Shown: positions 34,622 to 44,325, numbered from the stretch's first letter. The stretch: 64,000 bases of DNA from Pseudocolwellia agarivorans (GCF_002000085.1 NZ_MUZU01000013.1:25535-89534); one strand, 5' to 3'. Notes: generated from the sequence alone by a model not told the origin. Numbers and translations are program-made.

Positions 34622-35307
34622 TTGTTAGGTTTATTCAAAAACGGATGTGCTTTTATATCATGTAAAAGTACATCGTAGTTTGTTATTGCAGGAAACTCAG
34701 TGATCACATTTTCAGGTTGTTTGCTATCAGGATTAGCGACCGCCAATAAATGCTCAATACCATATTGTTGGGCTGATTTTAATATAGGTAAACTATCGTC
34801 AACAAACAAAGTGTTACTTAATTCAAAGCCCTCTTTAGCTTGTAACCTTTGCCATAATAATTGAGACTCTTTGGTTACACCAAACTCGTGAGTTGAATAT
34901 AAGGTATTAAAGTACTTATCTAATTGAGTACGTTCAATTTTTAACGCTAAGCTATCGGGGTGGGCATTAGTTACAAGTACTACGTTTCTGCCGGTTTCTT
35001 TTAAAGCGACCAAAAAGTGATGAGCGTCCCCACGTAATTTTATAAGGTGTTGAACTTCTTTTTTTAAGTCAGTAATAGCTAATTGTGTTTGTTCAGCCCA
35101 GTAGTCTAAGCAATACCAATCGATTGTTCCTGCAACTTTTTTATAATGACGGGTTAATTTATGCTTAGCTTCGTCTATACTTATTTGAGCCGATTCGCTA
35201 TATCTAAGCGGTAAATGGTGAAGCCAAAAATGATTGTCAAAATGTAGATCGAGTATAGTGCCGTCCATATCCAGTAAAACAGTTGAAATATTTGACCAAT
35301 CAAGCAT
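34618..35307 (-). CDS. yrfG: GMP/IMP nucleotidase YrfG (HAD family)
   Basis: 229 residues. HAD motif I LLDMDGTILDL with both aspartates near residue 13, motif II VTNAHP, motif III lysine in EFGVTKE and motif IV FVDDSLPIL. Matches YrfG, which hydrolyses purine nucleoside monophosphates. Located next to nudE as in E. coli (yrfG-nudE neighbourhood), here divergent from nudE by 97 bp. Confidence 0.93.
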   Translation of the reverse strand: MLDWSNISTVLLDMDGTILDLHFDNHFWLHHLPLRYSESAQISIDEAKHKLTRHYKKVAGTIDWYCLDYWAEQTQLAITDLKKEVQHLIKLRGDAHHFLVALKETGRNVVLVTNAHPDSLALKIERTQLDKYFNTLYSTHEFGVTKESQLLWQRLQAKEGFELSNTLFVDDSLPILKSAQQYGIEHLLAVANPDSKQPENVITEFPAITNYDVLLHDIKAHPFLNKPNN

Positions 35308-35404
35308 AGATTTTTTCCTAATAACCCGTTTATTATAGGATTATATATAAAGTTATCATGCTATTCTAAATGAATTAGCGCTATCGAGTAAGGTACTTAT
35401 TACA

Positions 35405-35959
35405 ATGGGAAAAAAGCTCCCCACTATTGATGACCGAAAACTGGTCGCGAAAAGTCGATTATTTTCAATTGAGCAATTAGATCTTACCTTTAGTAATGGT
35501 GTAAAAAGACAGTACGAACGCATGCAGGGGGCTGGTAGAGGTGCTGTTATGATAGTTGCTATGCAAGATGAAGATACCGTATTGTTGGTACGCGAATATT
35601 GTGCTGGTACACATACTTACGAACTTGGTTTTCCTAAGGGGTTGATTGATCCAGGTGAAAGCCCTGAAATAGCAGCCAACAGAGAACTAAAAGAAGAAAT
35701 TGGTTTTGGTAGTGACCATCTTACCGAAATAAAAAAAGTTGCAATGGCACCCGGTTTTTTTGCAGCAAGCATGAACATTTTTATCGCCACTAACCTTTAT
35801 AAAGAGCGCTTAGAAGGTGATGAACCAGAAGAACTTGACGTAGTACCTTGGAAACTCAGTGAATATAAGTCGTTACTTGCTCAGCCAGATTTTAACGAGG
35901 CACGAAGCATTGCAGCCCTTATGTTAGTAAAAGATTATTTAAGTGGATCTCATGAATAA
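35405..35959 (+). CDS. nudE: ADP compounds hydrolase NudE
   Basis: 184 residues. Perfect Nudix box (G-x5-E-x7-REL-x-EE-x-G) at about residues 78-100, starting GLIDPGE and ending EEIG. NudE cleaves ADP-ribose, Ap3A and NADH. The family-typical N-terminus (SRLFSIEQLDLTFSNGVKRQYERM) is present. The stop overlaps the start of cysQ by several bases (ATGAATAA), so both are translationally coupled. Confidence 0.95.
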   Translation: MGKKLPTIDDRKLVAKSRLFSIEQLDLTFSNGVKRQYERMQGAGRGAVMIVAMQDEDTVLLVREYCAGTHTYELGFPKGLIDPGESPEIAANRELKEEIGFGSDHLTEIKKVAMAPGFFAASMNIFIATNLYKERLEGDEPEELDVVPWKLSEYKSLLAQPDFNEARSIAALMLVKDYLSGSHE

Positions 35960-36773
35960 CGAAGAACTTCTTTCTATTGCAATAGAAAGCGCTAAAAAAG
36001 CAGGTGTAGAAGTAACTAAACATTACCAAAACGGAGATTACACCTCTGAGATTAAGGAAGATAATAGCCCTGTAACTAGTGCTGATATAGCCGCTAACGA
36101 TGTGTTAATGGCTGAGTTAAAAAAGCGTACGCCTAATATTCCTATTATTTCTGAAGAAATAGGCGCGTTAACTCTTGAGCAACGTAGTCAGTGGACACAA
36201 TATTGGCTGTTAGATCCTATTGATGGCACAGGAGAATTTATTTTAGCCAGTGGCGACTTTGCCGTAAATGTTGCTTTAGTTGAAAATGGTTGGCCAAGTA
36301 TTGGTGTTATACATGCGCCGGATCATAATATGACCTACTACGCACAAAGTGGTTTAGGCGCGTTTAAAGAAACATCGGAAGGAACCACTAAAATTCAGGT
36401 GGCTGAATACGATGATAACCGTCCGATAAAGGTTGCCGTTAGCCGAAGACAAAAGTTAAATTTAATGGGGCAATACCTTAATAATGAATTTGACTACGAA
36501 TATGTGCCATTAGGGAGTTGTTCGTTAAAAAATGCATTAATAGCGGAGGGTTTAGCTGATTGCTATTTACGTATTGGTCCTACAGGTGAATGGGATACAG
36601 GCGCAAGCCATTGTATTTTAGAGCAAGCGGGTGGGTCAATTATCGACAGTGAATTTATTCCTTTAAGTTACAATAAGCGAGATAGCTTACTTAATCCTGA
36701 CTTTATGTCATTAGGCTCTGCTGATATCCCTTGGGATAAAATAGTAAAACCTCACTCAGCTCGTCGCGATTAA
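35952..36773 (+). CDS. cysQ: 3'(2'),5'-bisphosphate nucleotidase CysQ
   Basis: 273 residues from ATG 35952, overlapping the nudE stop. Hydrolyses PAP to AMP in sulfate assimilation. Inositol-monophosphatase-type metal sites: EDNSPVTSADIAAND, ISEE and LDPIDGTGEF (usually DGTKEF in CysQ; here Gly replaces Lys), then EWDTGASHCILEQAGG at the C-terminus. All metal-binding acidic residues are present. Confidence 0.93.
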   Translation: MNNEELLSIAIESAKKAGVEVTKHYQNGDYTSEIKEDNSPVTSADIAANDVLMAELKKRTPNIPIISEEIGALTLEQRSQWTQYWLLDPIDGTGEFILASGDFAVNVALVENGWPSIGVIHAPDHNMTYYAQSGLGAFKETSEGTTKIQVAEYDDNRPIKVAVSRRQKLNLMGQYLNNEFDYEYVPLGSCSLKNALIAEGLADCYLRIGPTGEWDTGASHCILEQAGGSIIDSEFIPLSYNKRDSLLNPDFMSLGSADIPWDKIVKPHSARRD

Positions 36774-36802
36774 TCGAATTAGCTTTTCTACAAAAAGAAG
36801 AG

Positions 36803-37039
36803 CTATTCTAACTCTTCTTTTTCTTCTTCAAATTGATCTGCTGGTATTATATTCACGGTTTCATGCAGTTCAGAATACACTAAAACTGCAGTACCTAACG
36901 TTAACTGTTTGCGTACTTGTTCTACTTTTTCTTCTATAGAAACATCTTCAGCGCCGTACTCTGTACCTTCTCGTAAAACAAACTCTTTAATAATGCTAAA
37001 TAATGTTTCTGAATTTAAGTCGTTAAAGGGAATAATCAT
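36803..37039 (-). CDS. yheU: YheU family protein (UPF0270)
   Basis: 78 residues, UPF0270. N-terminus MIIPFNDLNSETLFSIIKEFVLREGTEYG is the family signature. Small acidic cytoplasmic protein of unknown function, always next to yheT; its start overlaps the yheT stop by 4 bp. Acidic tail EEEKEELE. Confidence 0.93.
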   Translation of the reverse strand: MIIPFNDLNSETLFSIIKEFVLREGTEYGAEDVSIEEKVEQVRKQLTLGTAVLVYSELHETVNIIPADQFEEEKEELE

Positions 37040-38016
37040 AAATAGTCCTGTAAAAATTGTGGAACTCTAGTTTCTAGCCAATATACAGGCTTTAAACTTT
37101 TGTCAGTTATATTAGTGGAAAGAAAACCAACATGTCCGCCATGAGTTGAAATTTCAAATGTTATGTTTTCAGGTAAATAATCAATATGGGTAATATGTTC
37201 GTGAGATAAAAAAGGATCGTCTTCTGCGTGAATAATTAAACAAGGTTGAGCTATCTTATTGAGTACGTTAATGCCACTCGACTCACTGTAGTAATGTTCT
37301 GCGCTGGTAAAGTTATTTAATGGGGCTGTTACGCTATTATCAAAGTCACGCATGGTTTTTAGCTGCTTTAGCGCGTTTAACGAAATATCTTGAATGAGAC
37401 CCAACTTTATTTTTTCTTTGGTACTCTGTTTTAACATATCAATTAAATACTTCTGATATATTTTAGAGGAACCACTATTAATTTTAGCGCTGCAACTCGC
37501 TAAATGTAGTGGTGCACAAATAACGGTAGCGCAAGCGTAAGGAGAGTTTTTAGCTTCAGCTAAATATTTTGTTAATACGTTACCCCCTAATGAATAACCG
37601 ATAATGGCTAATTTACATTGCTGATAACGTGTTTTAAGTTGCTGGGTAAAGTAGTGGATATCGTAGGTATAGCCTGAGTGGTATGAGTGTGCTAGTCGGT
37701 TAGGTTTACCACTACAGCCACGAAAGTGAATTAACACCGCGATCCAACCTTGTTGTTTAATTGCCTTAAACATACTTTTTATATAATGGCTATTTTTTGA
37801 ACCTTGTAAACCATGTAATAAAACAATAATAGGCTTAGTGTTATTGGCCTGTGGTATTTCTGTCCATGCTAAATCAACAAAATCGCCATCAGGTAACTCA
37901 AGCACTTCATTAATACTAGGGATAATTTCATTACGATTAAGGAATTTAGCTAACATGGTTTGTACATGAGGGTTTGATAACCATTTAGCAGGTTTGAAGT
38001 CACTCGATTGAAACAT
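37036..38016 (-). CDS. yheT: YheT-type alpha/beta hydrolase
   Basis: 326 residues from ATG 38016 (an in-frame TTG seven codons earlier has no better SD). Alpha/beta-hydrolase fold: LLHGLQGS oxyanion region, HFRGCSG, nucleophile elbow GYSLGGN (Ser) and catalytic HGGHVGF (His). Carboxylesterase-like UPF0017/ABHD1 family, substrate unknown. Co-operonic with yheU. Confidence 0.93.
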   Translation of the reverse strand: MFQSSDFKPAKWLSNPHVQTMLAKFLNRNEIIPSINEVLELPDGDFVDLAWTEIPQANNTKPIIVLLHGLQGSKNSHYIKSMFKAIKQQGWIAVLIHFRGCSGKPNRLAHSYHSGYTYDIHYFTQQLKTRYQQCKLAIIGYSLGGNVLTKYLAEAKNSPYACATVICAPLHLASCSAKINSGSSKIYQKYLIDMLKQSTKEKIKLGLIQDISLNALKQLKTMRDFDNSVTAPLNNFTSAEHYYSESSGINVLNKIAQPCLIIHAEDDPFLSHEHITHIDYLPENITFEISTHGGHVGFLSTNITDKSLKPVYWLETRVPQFLQDYL

Positions 38017-38138
38017 GAAATAACACGGGTTGAACAAGGTTGGGTTATTGTAATGAAAAACAGCTGGGAAAACTGTAATTAGTTTTATGAACTGTAAAAG
38101 GAATGAGTTGAATCAATAAGTTTGAAGTTATTTAATCT

Positions 38139-38163
38139 AAGGAGAGTCAGTCAAACTCTCCTT
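38139..38163. repeat. Nine-bp inverted repeat
   Basis: AAGGAGAGT (38139-38147) and ACTCTCCTT (38155-38163), loop 7. No T run on either strand, but it lies right behind the DUF3149 gene and may still end its transcript. Confidence 0.4.
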
Positions 38164-38219
38164 AATGTATTAACACGTTATTTATGATTTGTTTATTGTG
38201 TAAGGTCGTTAGTGTTAAG

Positions 38220-38348
38220 TTATCCATTATCATGAATTTTTTTCATAAAATAGAAAACATAAAATCCACAAATACCAAATAAAATGAGTAAACCAACCAG
38301 TGAATATACAGCGACAGGGTCACTCAATAATAGGCTGAAAACGTTCAT
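38220..38348 (-). CDS. DUF3149-type 42-residue membrane protein
   Basis: MNVFSLLLSDPVAVYSLVGL begins a 42-residue protein with one membrane span (residues about 14-34) and a short basic end. GAGG five bases before the ATG. Layout and the LLSDPVAVYSL start fit DUF3149, a family of tiny membrane proteins of gammaproteobacteria with unknown function. Lies alone between yheT and a Sel1 protein. Confidence 0.7.
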   Translation of the reverse strand: MNVFSLLLSDPVAVYSLVGLLILFGICGFYVFYFMKKIHDNG

Positions 38349-38436
38349 AAGAACCTCTCGTTAGTTAAAAGCTTAAACACATTTTAACTAACTCAACTGG
38401 TTTATATGATGATGTAGATCAATAGTTTTTTACTTA

Positions 38437-39177
38437 TTAATAAGCTTTTTGATTAGCTATTTTAGCTTTGATTTCTTGTCGTTTAACGATTTGTGTACGT
38501 ATACGAACAGCCTCTTCTCTCACTTCTTTAATGGTGTCTGAACCTAAGTTACGTTCGTCCATTTCTAAGCTTTTTTTCGCTAAAGCATAACCATTTTTGT
38601 ATGCAATAATATTCCAAAGGTAAGATTTTTCATTACTTTTAGGTACACCTTTACCTTCAAAATACATTAATGCTAGGTTGAATTGAGCTAAAGCATAATT
38701 TTGGTCTGCGGCTTTTTGATACCAGCGAGAAGCTTTTAAGTAATCATGGCTTACACCTTCACCGTTGTAATACATAACGCCTAAATTAAACTGTGCTCTG
38801 GCTAAACCTTTATTAGCGGCTTTTTCCGTTAATGTAAATGCAGTTTTTAAATCTTTGGTTACACCTTCACCAGCCGAATACATAAGAGCAAGGCTAAATA
38901 GTGCATCAGGGTAGTTTTGCGATGCAGCTAAAGAGAATAATTCAAATGCTTTAGTTACGCTTTTTTGAACGCCGTAACCGTTTTGGTAAATTAATGCCAT
39001 TTGATATTGAGCCGGCGAATAACCTTCTTTAACAAGGGGTTCAAACTCTTTTATCGCTGCTTTAAATTCCCCGCGGTTTAATTGAAAAATTCCTAACTCT
39101 AAATCGCCATCATAACTAAAAGCTGAAAAACTGGTGGCTAAACTGAAAAAGAAACATAGTAGTGAACGCGTTTTCAT
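38437..39177 (-). CDS. Secreted Sel1-repeat protein
   Basis: 246 residues with signal peptide (cleavage near AFS-YDG) and at least four Sel1-type TPR repeats, recognisable as AQYQMALIYQNGYGV, ALFSLALMYSAGEGV, AQFNLGVMYYNGEGV and AQFNLALMYFEGKGV at about residues 55-180. Periplasmic scaffold for protein-protein contacts; the partner is unknown. Basic coiled C-terminus. Single gene. Confidence 0.88.
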   Translation of the reverse strand: MKTRSLLCFFFSLATSFSAFSYDGDLELGIFQLNRGEFKAAIKEFEPLVKEGYSPAQYQMALIYQNGYGVQKSVTKAFELFSLAASQNYPDALFSLALMYSAGEGVTKDLKTAFTLTEKAANKGLARAQFNLGVMYYNGEGVSHDYLKASRWYQKAADQNYALAQFNLALMYFEGKGVPKSNEKSYLWNIIAYKNGYALAKKSLEMDERNLGSDTIKEVREEAVRIRTQIVKRQEIKAKIANQKAY

Positions 39178-39323
39178 TATTTACTCCTTATTCATCTGTA
39201 TATGTTGATATACAATAAATAGTTAAATGAACCAATTGTGTTTTATAATATATAAATATTTTTACGTATTAATTACAGTGTAGCAACAATATTGACATTA
39301 ATCTTGCGACATTTTTAACTTGT

Positions 39324-41234
39324 TTATTCAGACATAATAGCTTCAATTTGTTCTTCTAAGTCAAGCCATTGCATTTCGTTTTCTTCAATTTCAGATTTTA
39401 AATGAGCTTGTTTTTTAATAAGCTCATTTAAACGCGCTTTGTGCTCTGCTTGGTAAATATCGGGGTCGGCTAATATGGCCTCAACTTCGTCTAATTCTGC
39501 CTGAAATTGCGTAACCTTTTTTTCAAATTTATCCGCTTGTTTTTTGAGTGGTGCTGCTTTTTTTCTTAGTTCAGCTTGTTCTCTGCGTTGCTGTTTTTTA
39601 TCAACGCTTGAATCGTTATCACTGTTACCTGTGTTTGTTTTAGCATTTTTAAGGGTGAGCTTTTTCTCGTCGTTTAGCCACTGTTGGTAATCATCAATAT
39701 CACCATCAAAATCTTGCACAGCATTATTGGCAACGATATAAAATTCGTCAACACACGACTCAAGTAAGTACCTGTCATGAGCAATTAATATAATAGCGCC
39801 GTCAAAGTCTTGCAGAGCAAGCACTAAGGCTTGGCGCATTTCTAAATCTAAATGGTTGGTGGGTTCATCAAGTAATAGTAACTGTGGCTTTTCTAATACG
39901 ATAAGCGCTAACACTAAGCGTGCTTTTTCGCCACCCGACATTGTACCAACAGAATCTAAGGCTTGGTCGCCACTAAAACCAAAACGACCTAAAAACGAGC
40001 GAGCTTCTAATAATGTTTTTTCAGGTTTAGCACGTAATATGTGATCAATTGCTGAGCTAGCCATATGTAATTGTTCAAGCTGATGCTGCGAAAAATAACC
40101 GACTTTAAGTTCTTGTGCGCAGTAACGTTCGCCTTGCATTAGCGCAAGTTCGCCTGCTAAAGATTTGATTAACGTTGATTTACCTGCACCGTTTCGCCCT
40201 AATAATCCTATGCGGCTACCGGGTACTAGCGTCATGTTTACTGAGCTTAAAATAATGGTTTCTTGATTATAACCACAGTCACTATCTGTTAATGAAAGTA
40301 ACGGGTAAGGCAAGCTATCAGGCTTTTCGAAGCTAAACGTAAATTGGCTGTCTACATGTGCTGGCGCTAAATCAGGTAGTTTTTGTAATCGTTTTAAACG
40401 ACTTTGCGCTTGTTTGGCTTTACTGGCTTTTGCTCTAAAACGGTCAACAAACGAGGTGAGATGAGCCACTTCTTTTTGTTGTTTCTGGAATTGCGCATCT
40501 TGCTGAGCTAAATGTTCAGCGCGTTGTCTTTCAAAAGCAGTGTAGTTACCTGCGTATAACTTAGCTTGTTTGTGCTCTATGTGAAGAATTTGGCCGATAA
40601 CATCATCAAGAAAATCACGATCATGAGAAATAAGCACTAAAGTGCCAGTAAAACGTTTTAGCCACCGCTGTAACCAAATAACCGCGTCTAAGTCTAAATG
40701 GTTAGTGGGTTCATCAAGTAATAACAGATCCGCGCGGCTGATCAAGGCTTGTGCTAAGTTTAGACGCATTCGCCAACCACCTGAAAAGGCTTTTACTGGG
40801 TTTGCCAGTTGTGGCTGTAAAAAACCTAAACCGTGTAATAACTCCCCAGCTCTTGCAGGTAAACTATAACCGTTAATGGTATCTATTTGATTAATAATGG
40901 TAGCTTCAAGTGCACCGTTATCGTCTGCTCGTGCTTGTTCTAATTTTGCTTCAAGTTGACGAAATTCCTTATCGCCGTCCATTACATAATCAAGGGCAGA
41001 CTGTTCTAACGCGGGCGTGTCTTGTTTTACGGTAGCTATACTCCAACTACTTGGCATAGATAAATCGCCAGTATCCGGTTGAAGATCGCCAAGCAATGCT
41101 GCAAATAAAGAAGATTTACCACATCCATTCGCACCAACTAATCCTACTTTATGATTAGGATGAATAGTAAAGCTAGACCCTGCAATGAGGTTTTTTGTAC
41201 CTCGGTCTAAGCCTAAATCGTTGGCAGTAATCAA
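39324..41234 (-). CDS. yheS: ABC-F family ATPase YheS
   Basis: 636 residues, two ABC domains without membrane spans. Walker A: GANGCGKSSL (about residue 34) and GRNGAGKSTL (about 345); signatures FSGGWRMRLNLAQAL and MSGGEKARLVLAL; Walker B LLLLDEPTNHLDLD twice. The linker and the long charged C-terminal coiled coil fit YheS rather than EttA or Uup. ABC-F proteins act on the ribosome. The yheS-T-U neighbourhood agrees with E. coli. Confidence 0.93.
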   Translation of the reverse strand: MITANDLGLDRGTKNLIAGSSFTIHPNHKVGLVGANGCGKSSLFAALLGDLQPDTGDLSMPSSWSIATVKQDTPALEQSALDYVMDGDKEFRQLEAKLEQARADDNGALEATIINQIDTINGYSLPARAGELLHGLGFLQPQLANPVKAFSGGWRMRLNLAQALISRADLLLLDEPTNHLDLDAVIWLQRWLKRFTGTLVLISHDRDFLDDVIGQILHIEHKQAKLYAGNYTAFERQRAEHLAQQDAQFQKQQKEVAHLTSFVDRFRAKASKAKQAQSRLKRLQKLPDLAPAHVDSQFTFSFEKPDSLPYPLLSLTDSDCGYNQETIILSSVNMTLVPGSRIGLLGRNGAGKSTLIKSLAGELALMQGERYCAQELKVGYFSQHQLEQLHMASSAIDHILRAKPEKTLLEARSFLGRFGFSGDQALDSVGTMSGGEKARLVLALIVLEKPQLLLLDEPTNHLDLEMRQALVLALQDFDGAIILIAHDRYLLESCVDEFYIVANNAVQDFDGDIDDYQQWLNDEKKLTLKNAKTNTGNSDNDSSVDKKQQRREQAELRKKAAPLKKQADKFEKKVTQFQAELDEVEAILADPDIYQAEHKARLNELIKKQAHLKSEIEENEMQWLDLEEQIEAIMSE

Positions 41235-41346
41235 TGTATTATTCCTTCTTTAAAGTTAAGATGGGTATTGTCGCTTTTCCTATAGGTGTTATTCAAGGTA
41301 AAATACGTGTCTTGAATAAACTTAATTTAATAAAAGAGTTTCTATT

Positions 41347-41541
41347 TTGAAAAAACGTTTTATTGCGGGTGCAATTTGTCCAAAGTGTAAAGCTATGGAC
41401 ACCTTGTCTTTAACGAAAGAACAAGGTGTTGAAAAAGTAACGTGTGTTACTTGTGGCGAAACCATGACACAACCAGAAGAGCAAGTTGCCAAAGAAGTTA
41501 GACCTTATGAACAGGTTATAGGTGTGTTCAAGCAAGATTAA
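41347..41541 (+). CDS. yheV: YheV family zinc-ribbon protein
   Basis: 64 residues. CPKC (residues 12-15) and CVTC (35-38) form a zinc ribbon; N-terminus KKRFIAGAICPKC is the YheV signature. Function unknown, found beside yheS and slyX in gammaproteobacteria as here. Start is 112 bp from the divergent yheS. Confidence 0.92.
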   Translation: MKKRFIAGAICPKCKAMDTLSLTKEQGVEKVTCVTCGETMTQPEEQVAKEVRPYEQVIGVFKQD

Positions 41542-41547
41542 GCCCTG

Positions 41548-41769
41548 CTAATAATGAGGTGGCGGTGGCTCAATGTCTTGTTCGCTTGATTGTTGAGGCG
41601 TAGACGAGTCTTTAATACGAGCAGCAATTAAGGTTAATTGGTGCTGTAATTCTGCTATTTGAGATTGATGAACGGTTATCTCGTCATTAAGTTGTTCAAT
41701 GACGTCGTCTTGAAAAGCGTTACGTGATTCTAATGCTTCAATACGTTGTTCTAAATTTGTTTCAGGCAT
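41548..41769 (-). CDS. slyX: SlyX family protein
   Basis: 73 residues from ATG 41769. Coiled coil (LEQRIEALESRNAFQDDVIEQLNDEITVHQSQIAELQHQL) with the invariant C-terminal PPPHY. An upstream in-frame GTG at 41787 overlaps the WD40 gene; the ATG matches family length. Function unknown. Adjacent to fkpA-side genes as in E. coli (slyX-fkpA). Confidence 0.92.
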   Translation of the reverse strand: MPETNLEQRIEALESRNAFQDDVIEQLNDEITVHQSQIAELQHQLTLIAARIKDSSTPQQSSEQDIEPPPPHY

Positions 41770-41771
41770 AA

Positions 41772-42773
41772 TTATTTTATTTGCCACAATTCGGCATATC
41801 CAGAAGAGCTTTCAGTAATAATGTGGCTATTATCCCGAAAAGCAACGCTGTAAACAACCGCGCCGGCAGGTCTAATGTCATCTCTTGGCGTTACATGCCA
41901 ACTTTCTTTACGTTTACCAGTTTTTATATCCCATAAACTAACCTTACGCGAAGGTGCTCCGGTGAGTAATTGAGTGCCGTCGTCAGAAAACTGAATGGAG
42001 CTAAATACTTCTTGTCTGTTGGTATATTGTAATTGACTGATAAGCTTCCCTGTTTTTAAATCCCAAATATTAGCGTCTTTTTTACTGTCGGCAGTAAAGG
42101 CATATCTACCTTTAGGATCTAAAGCCACTTTGGTGACTCTGCTTGGGTGATTAAAACGATAAATAACTTGGCCCGATAAAGTGTCCCATACATAAGCAAC
42201 AAAATCGTTCGCACCCGAAAGTGCTATTCTGCCATTGGGTAACATATCAACAGAGTTTACTTTTTCTGTGTGACCTAAAAATTCTAATCGTCTACCTGAA
42301 TCAATCGTTACGTGTAAAACTGTACCGTTAGTTTTTCCTACAAGTACGTGTTCACCGTTATTAGATAGGGCGATATCTCTTATGGTCGAGTCTCGTACCT
42401 GCCAATACCCTTCAGACTGACCATTAGTTATATTCCATAAAGCAAAGTTTTTGCTGCTGGCAGTTAATACATAGCGATTGTCGTTTGAAATATCGATAGC
42501 CAGCACTAAATTGTCGGCACTGTCTTGTTGTTGCGACCAGTTAAACTTTAATGCGTTTTTTTCTAAGTCCCACAAACTAATACCATGATGAATAGAAGAT
42601 ACCACGCTATATTGACCATTATTTGAAATATTTGCCGCATAAGCGCCTTTAACGGAATGTTGCCAACGTTCAATAGGTGTACTTGAATTTGGTTGGCAAG
42701 CACTCAATATCATTATCAATATTGTGGGTAGATACCATCTGTTACATTTATACAAAATATTAATACTTTTCAC
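41772..42773 (-). CDS. WD40-repeat lipoprotein
   Basis: 333 residues. Lipobox ILSAC puts a lipidated Cys at residue 26. The rest is about six to seven WD40 blades (repeated GxxVLxGxxxGxVxxWDxxSG pattern, with WDL/WDT/WDI at blade ends). Likely outer- or inner-membrane anchored interaction scaffold. The gene overlaps the region before slyX closely (2-bp gap to its ATG) and is conserved in this place in Alteromonadales. Partner unknown. Confidence 0.85.
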   Translation of the reverse strand: MKSINILYKCNRWYLPTILIMILSACQPNSSTPIERWQHSVKGAYAANISNNGQYSVVSSIHHGISLWDLEKNALKFNWSQQQDSADNLVLAIDISNDNRYVLTASSKNFALWNITNGQSEGYWQVRDSTIRDIALSNNGEHVLVGKTNGTVLHVTIDSGRRLEFLGHTEKVNSVDMLPNGRIALSGANDFVAYVWDTLSGQVIYRFNHPSRVTKVALDPKGRYAFTADSKKDANIWDLKTGKLISQLQYTNRQEVFSSIQFSDDGTQLLTGAPSRKVSLWDIKTGKRKESWHVTPRDDIRPAGAVVYSVAFRDNSHIITESSSGYAELWQIK

Positions 42774-42877
42774 TGTCGGTATTTATCGTTAGTATAAGCC
42801 GCAATGATTAACAATACATAACTAAAAACGTTGTCTTAGCGGATATATTCCTACTGGGCAAGCATATGGAGAAATAA

Positions 42878-43630
42878 ATGAGATTTTTTAAACCGACTTT
42901 AGTCGCTGTTGCACTTGTTGCTGTAATGGGCTGTCAAGAAAAGGCACCTGTAGAAAAAGAATTAGTACTTGATACTGATGTACAAAAACAAGCATACAGC
43001 TTAGGCGCTTCAATTGGTATGTATATGGATCGTAACCTTGAAGAACAAACTAAAATGGGCGTTACGTTAGACCAAGACATTATCTTAAAAGGTTTTACTG
43101 ATAGCTTAGCGGGTAAATCTCAAATAGAAAAAGAAGAAATTCAAACCATTTTAATGGGTTTAGATCAGCAAATGAAAGCTAAGCAGCAAGAACTTGCAAC
43201 TAAAGAAGCTGAAGCAAGCAAAGCTGAAGGTGTGGCTTACTTAGAAGCTAACGCTAAAAAAGAAGGCGTAATGGTTACTGAATCAGGTATTCAATACAGT
43301 GTAATCACTGAAGGTGAAGGCGATAAGCCAGCAGCTACAGATACCGTTAAAGTTCATTACAAAGGTACTTTAATTAATGGCGAACAGTTTGACAGTTCAT
43401 ACGACCGTGGCGAACCTGCTGTATTCCCATTAAACCGTGTAATTCCAGGTTGGACTGAAGGCGTACAATTAATGCCTGTAGGTTCTAAATATAAATTTAC
43501 TATTCCTTCTGACCTAGCATACGGACCAGCGGGTAGTCCTCCACGTATTCCGGGTAACTCAGTATTAGAATTTGAAATTGAATTATTAGAAATTCAAAAA
43601 GCAGAAGCTCCAGCGCAAGTAGGCGAGTAA
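42878..43630 (+). CDS. fkpA: FKBP-type peptidyl-prolyl isomerase FkpA
   Basis: 250 residues. Lipoprotein signal with Cys19 (VAVMGCQ), so it may be membrane-anchored, in contrast to soluble E. coli FkpA. N-terminal helical dimerisation domain (about residues 30-130), then the FKBP domain with VHYKGTLINGEQFDSSYDRG and VIPGWTEGVQLMPVGSKY. Periplasmic folding chaperone. Own terminator. Confidence 0.94.
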   Translation: MRFFKPTLVAVALVAVMGCQEKAPVEKELVLDTDVQKQAYSLGASIGMYMDRNLEEQTKMGVTLDQDIILKGFTDSLAGKSQIEKEEIQTILMGLDQQMKAKQQELATKEAEASKAEGVAYLEANAKKEGVMVTESGIQYSVITEGEGDKPAATDTVKVHYKGTLINGEQFDSSYDRGEPAVFPLNRVIPGWTEGVQLMPVGSKYKFTIPSDLAYGPAGSPPRIPGNSVLEFEIELLEIQKAEAPAQVGE

Positions 43631-43678
43631 TTCAGTAGTGTAAACATAATGTTTTAATATTATGTTTTACAATAAAAA

Positions 43679-43704
43679 ACGAGCTTTAATAGCTCGTTTT
43701 TTTG
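43679..43704 (+). terminator. Terminator of fkpA
   Basis: ACGAGCT-ttaat-AGCTCGT hairpin followed by seven T. Confidence 0.85.
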
Positions 43705-43757
43705 TGCGCTTTTACTTATTTTATACCAAACGCATTAATCACATGCTTTATTGATAT

Positions 43758-44219
43758 TTAGTTTATTGAAGCACTTTGTAAAAGACTGTCTTCTAATTCA
43801 AAACGTTGCTCTAAATGTTTACCTAAAAGTGATAAATTATCGTCAAACGCATTTAGGTGTTCTTCTATAATGGTTTCGGCGTATTTATCGTTAAACTGTA
43901 AGGCTAAATCAGTTGATACAAGTATTTTAGGGTAAATCTCATGTAAATAAGGAGTGCTGTCGTAAGCGGAATACTGATACGCGCTTATTATTTTTTCAAA
44001 AATATCAAAATGGCCTGCTGAAATGTAGTCCATTAATATTTGACAAAAATGTTTAATGTAAAAATTTTGTGGTAACGCACCCTCATTTTGTTCATTAGGA
44101 GTAAGTCCAGCGAGGTCACAATATGCTATTAATACTTTATGTCTTTCTAATAGCCAGTTATTAATTGTTTGCTCATTTAGCTCCAAAACGTGATTAATAA
44201 TCTCTGTTTTAATTTGCAT
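43758..44219 (-). CDS. rsd: Rsd/AlgQ anti-sigma-70 regulator
   Basis: 153 residues. Rsd binds sigma-70 region 4 in stationary phase. Family pattern visible: NNWLLERHKVLIAYCDLAGL, FCQILMDYISAGHFDIFEKI and LEQRFELEDSLL. In E. coli rsd is linked to hemE (rsd-nudC-hemE); here hemE is 4.7 kb away, in the same general neighbourhood, without nudC. Confidence 0.9.
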   Translation of the reverse strand: MQIKTEIINHVLELNEQTINNWLLERHKVLIAYCDLAGLTPNEQNEGALPQNFYIKHFCQILMDYISAGHFDIFEKIISAYQYSAYDSTPYLHEIYPKILVSTDLALQFNDKYAETIIEEHLNAFDDNLSLLGKHLEQRFELEDSLLQSASIN

Positions 44220-44325
44220 ACTTCGTCCTTAACTATTGCCATAGAAAAGTAAGCATTGTTCACGTTGTTTAAAAAAGCAACAAAATAACACCTGATCAGA
44301 TGAGTGAACAGAGGTGTTATATTAA

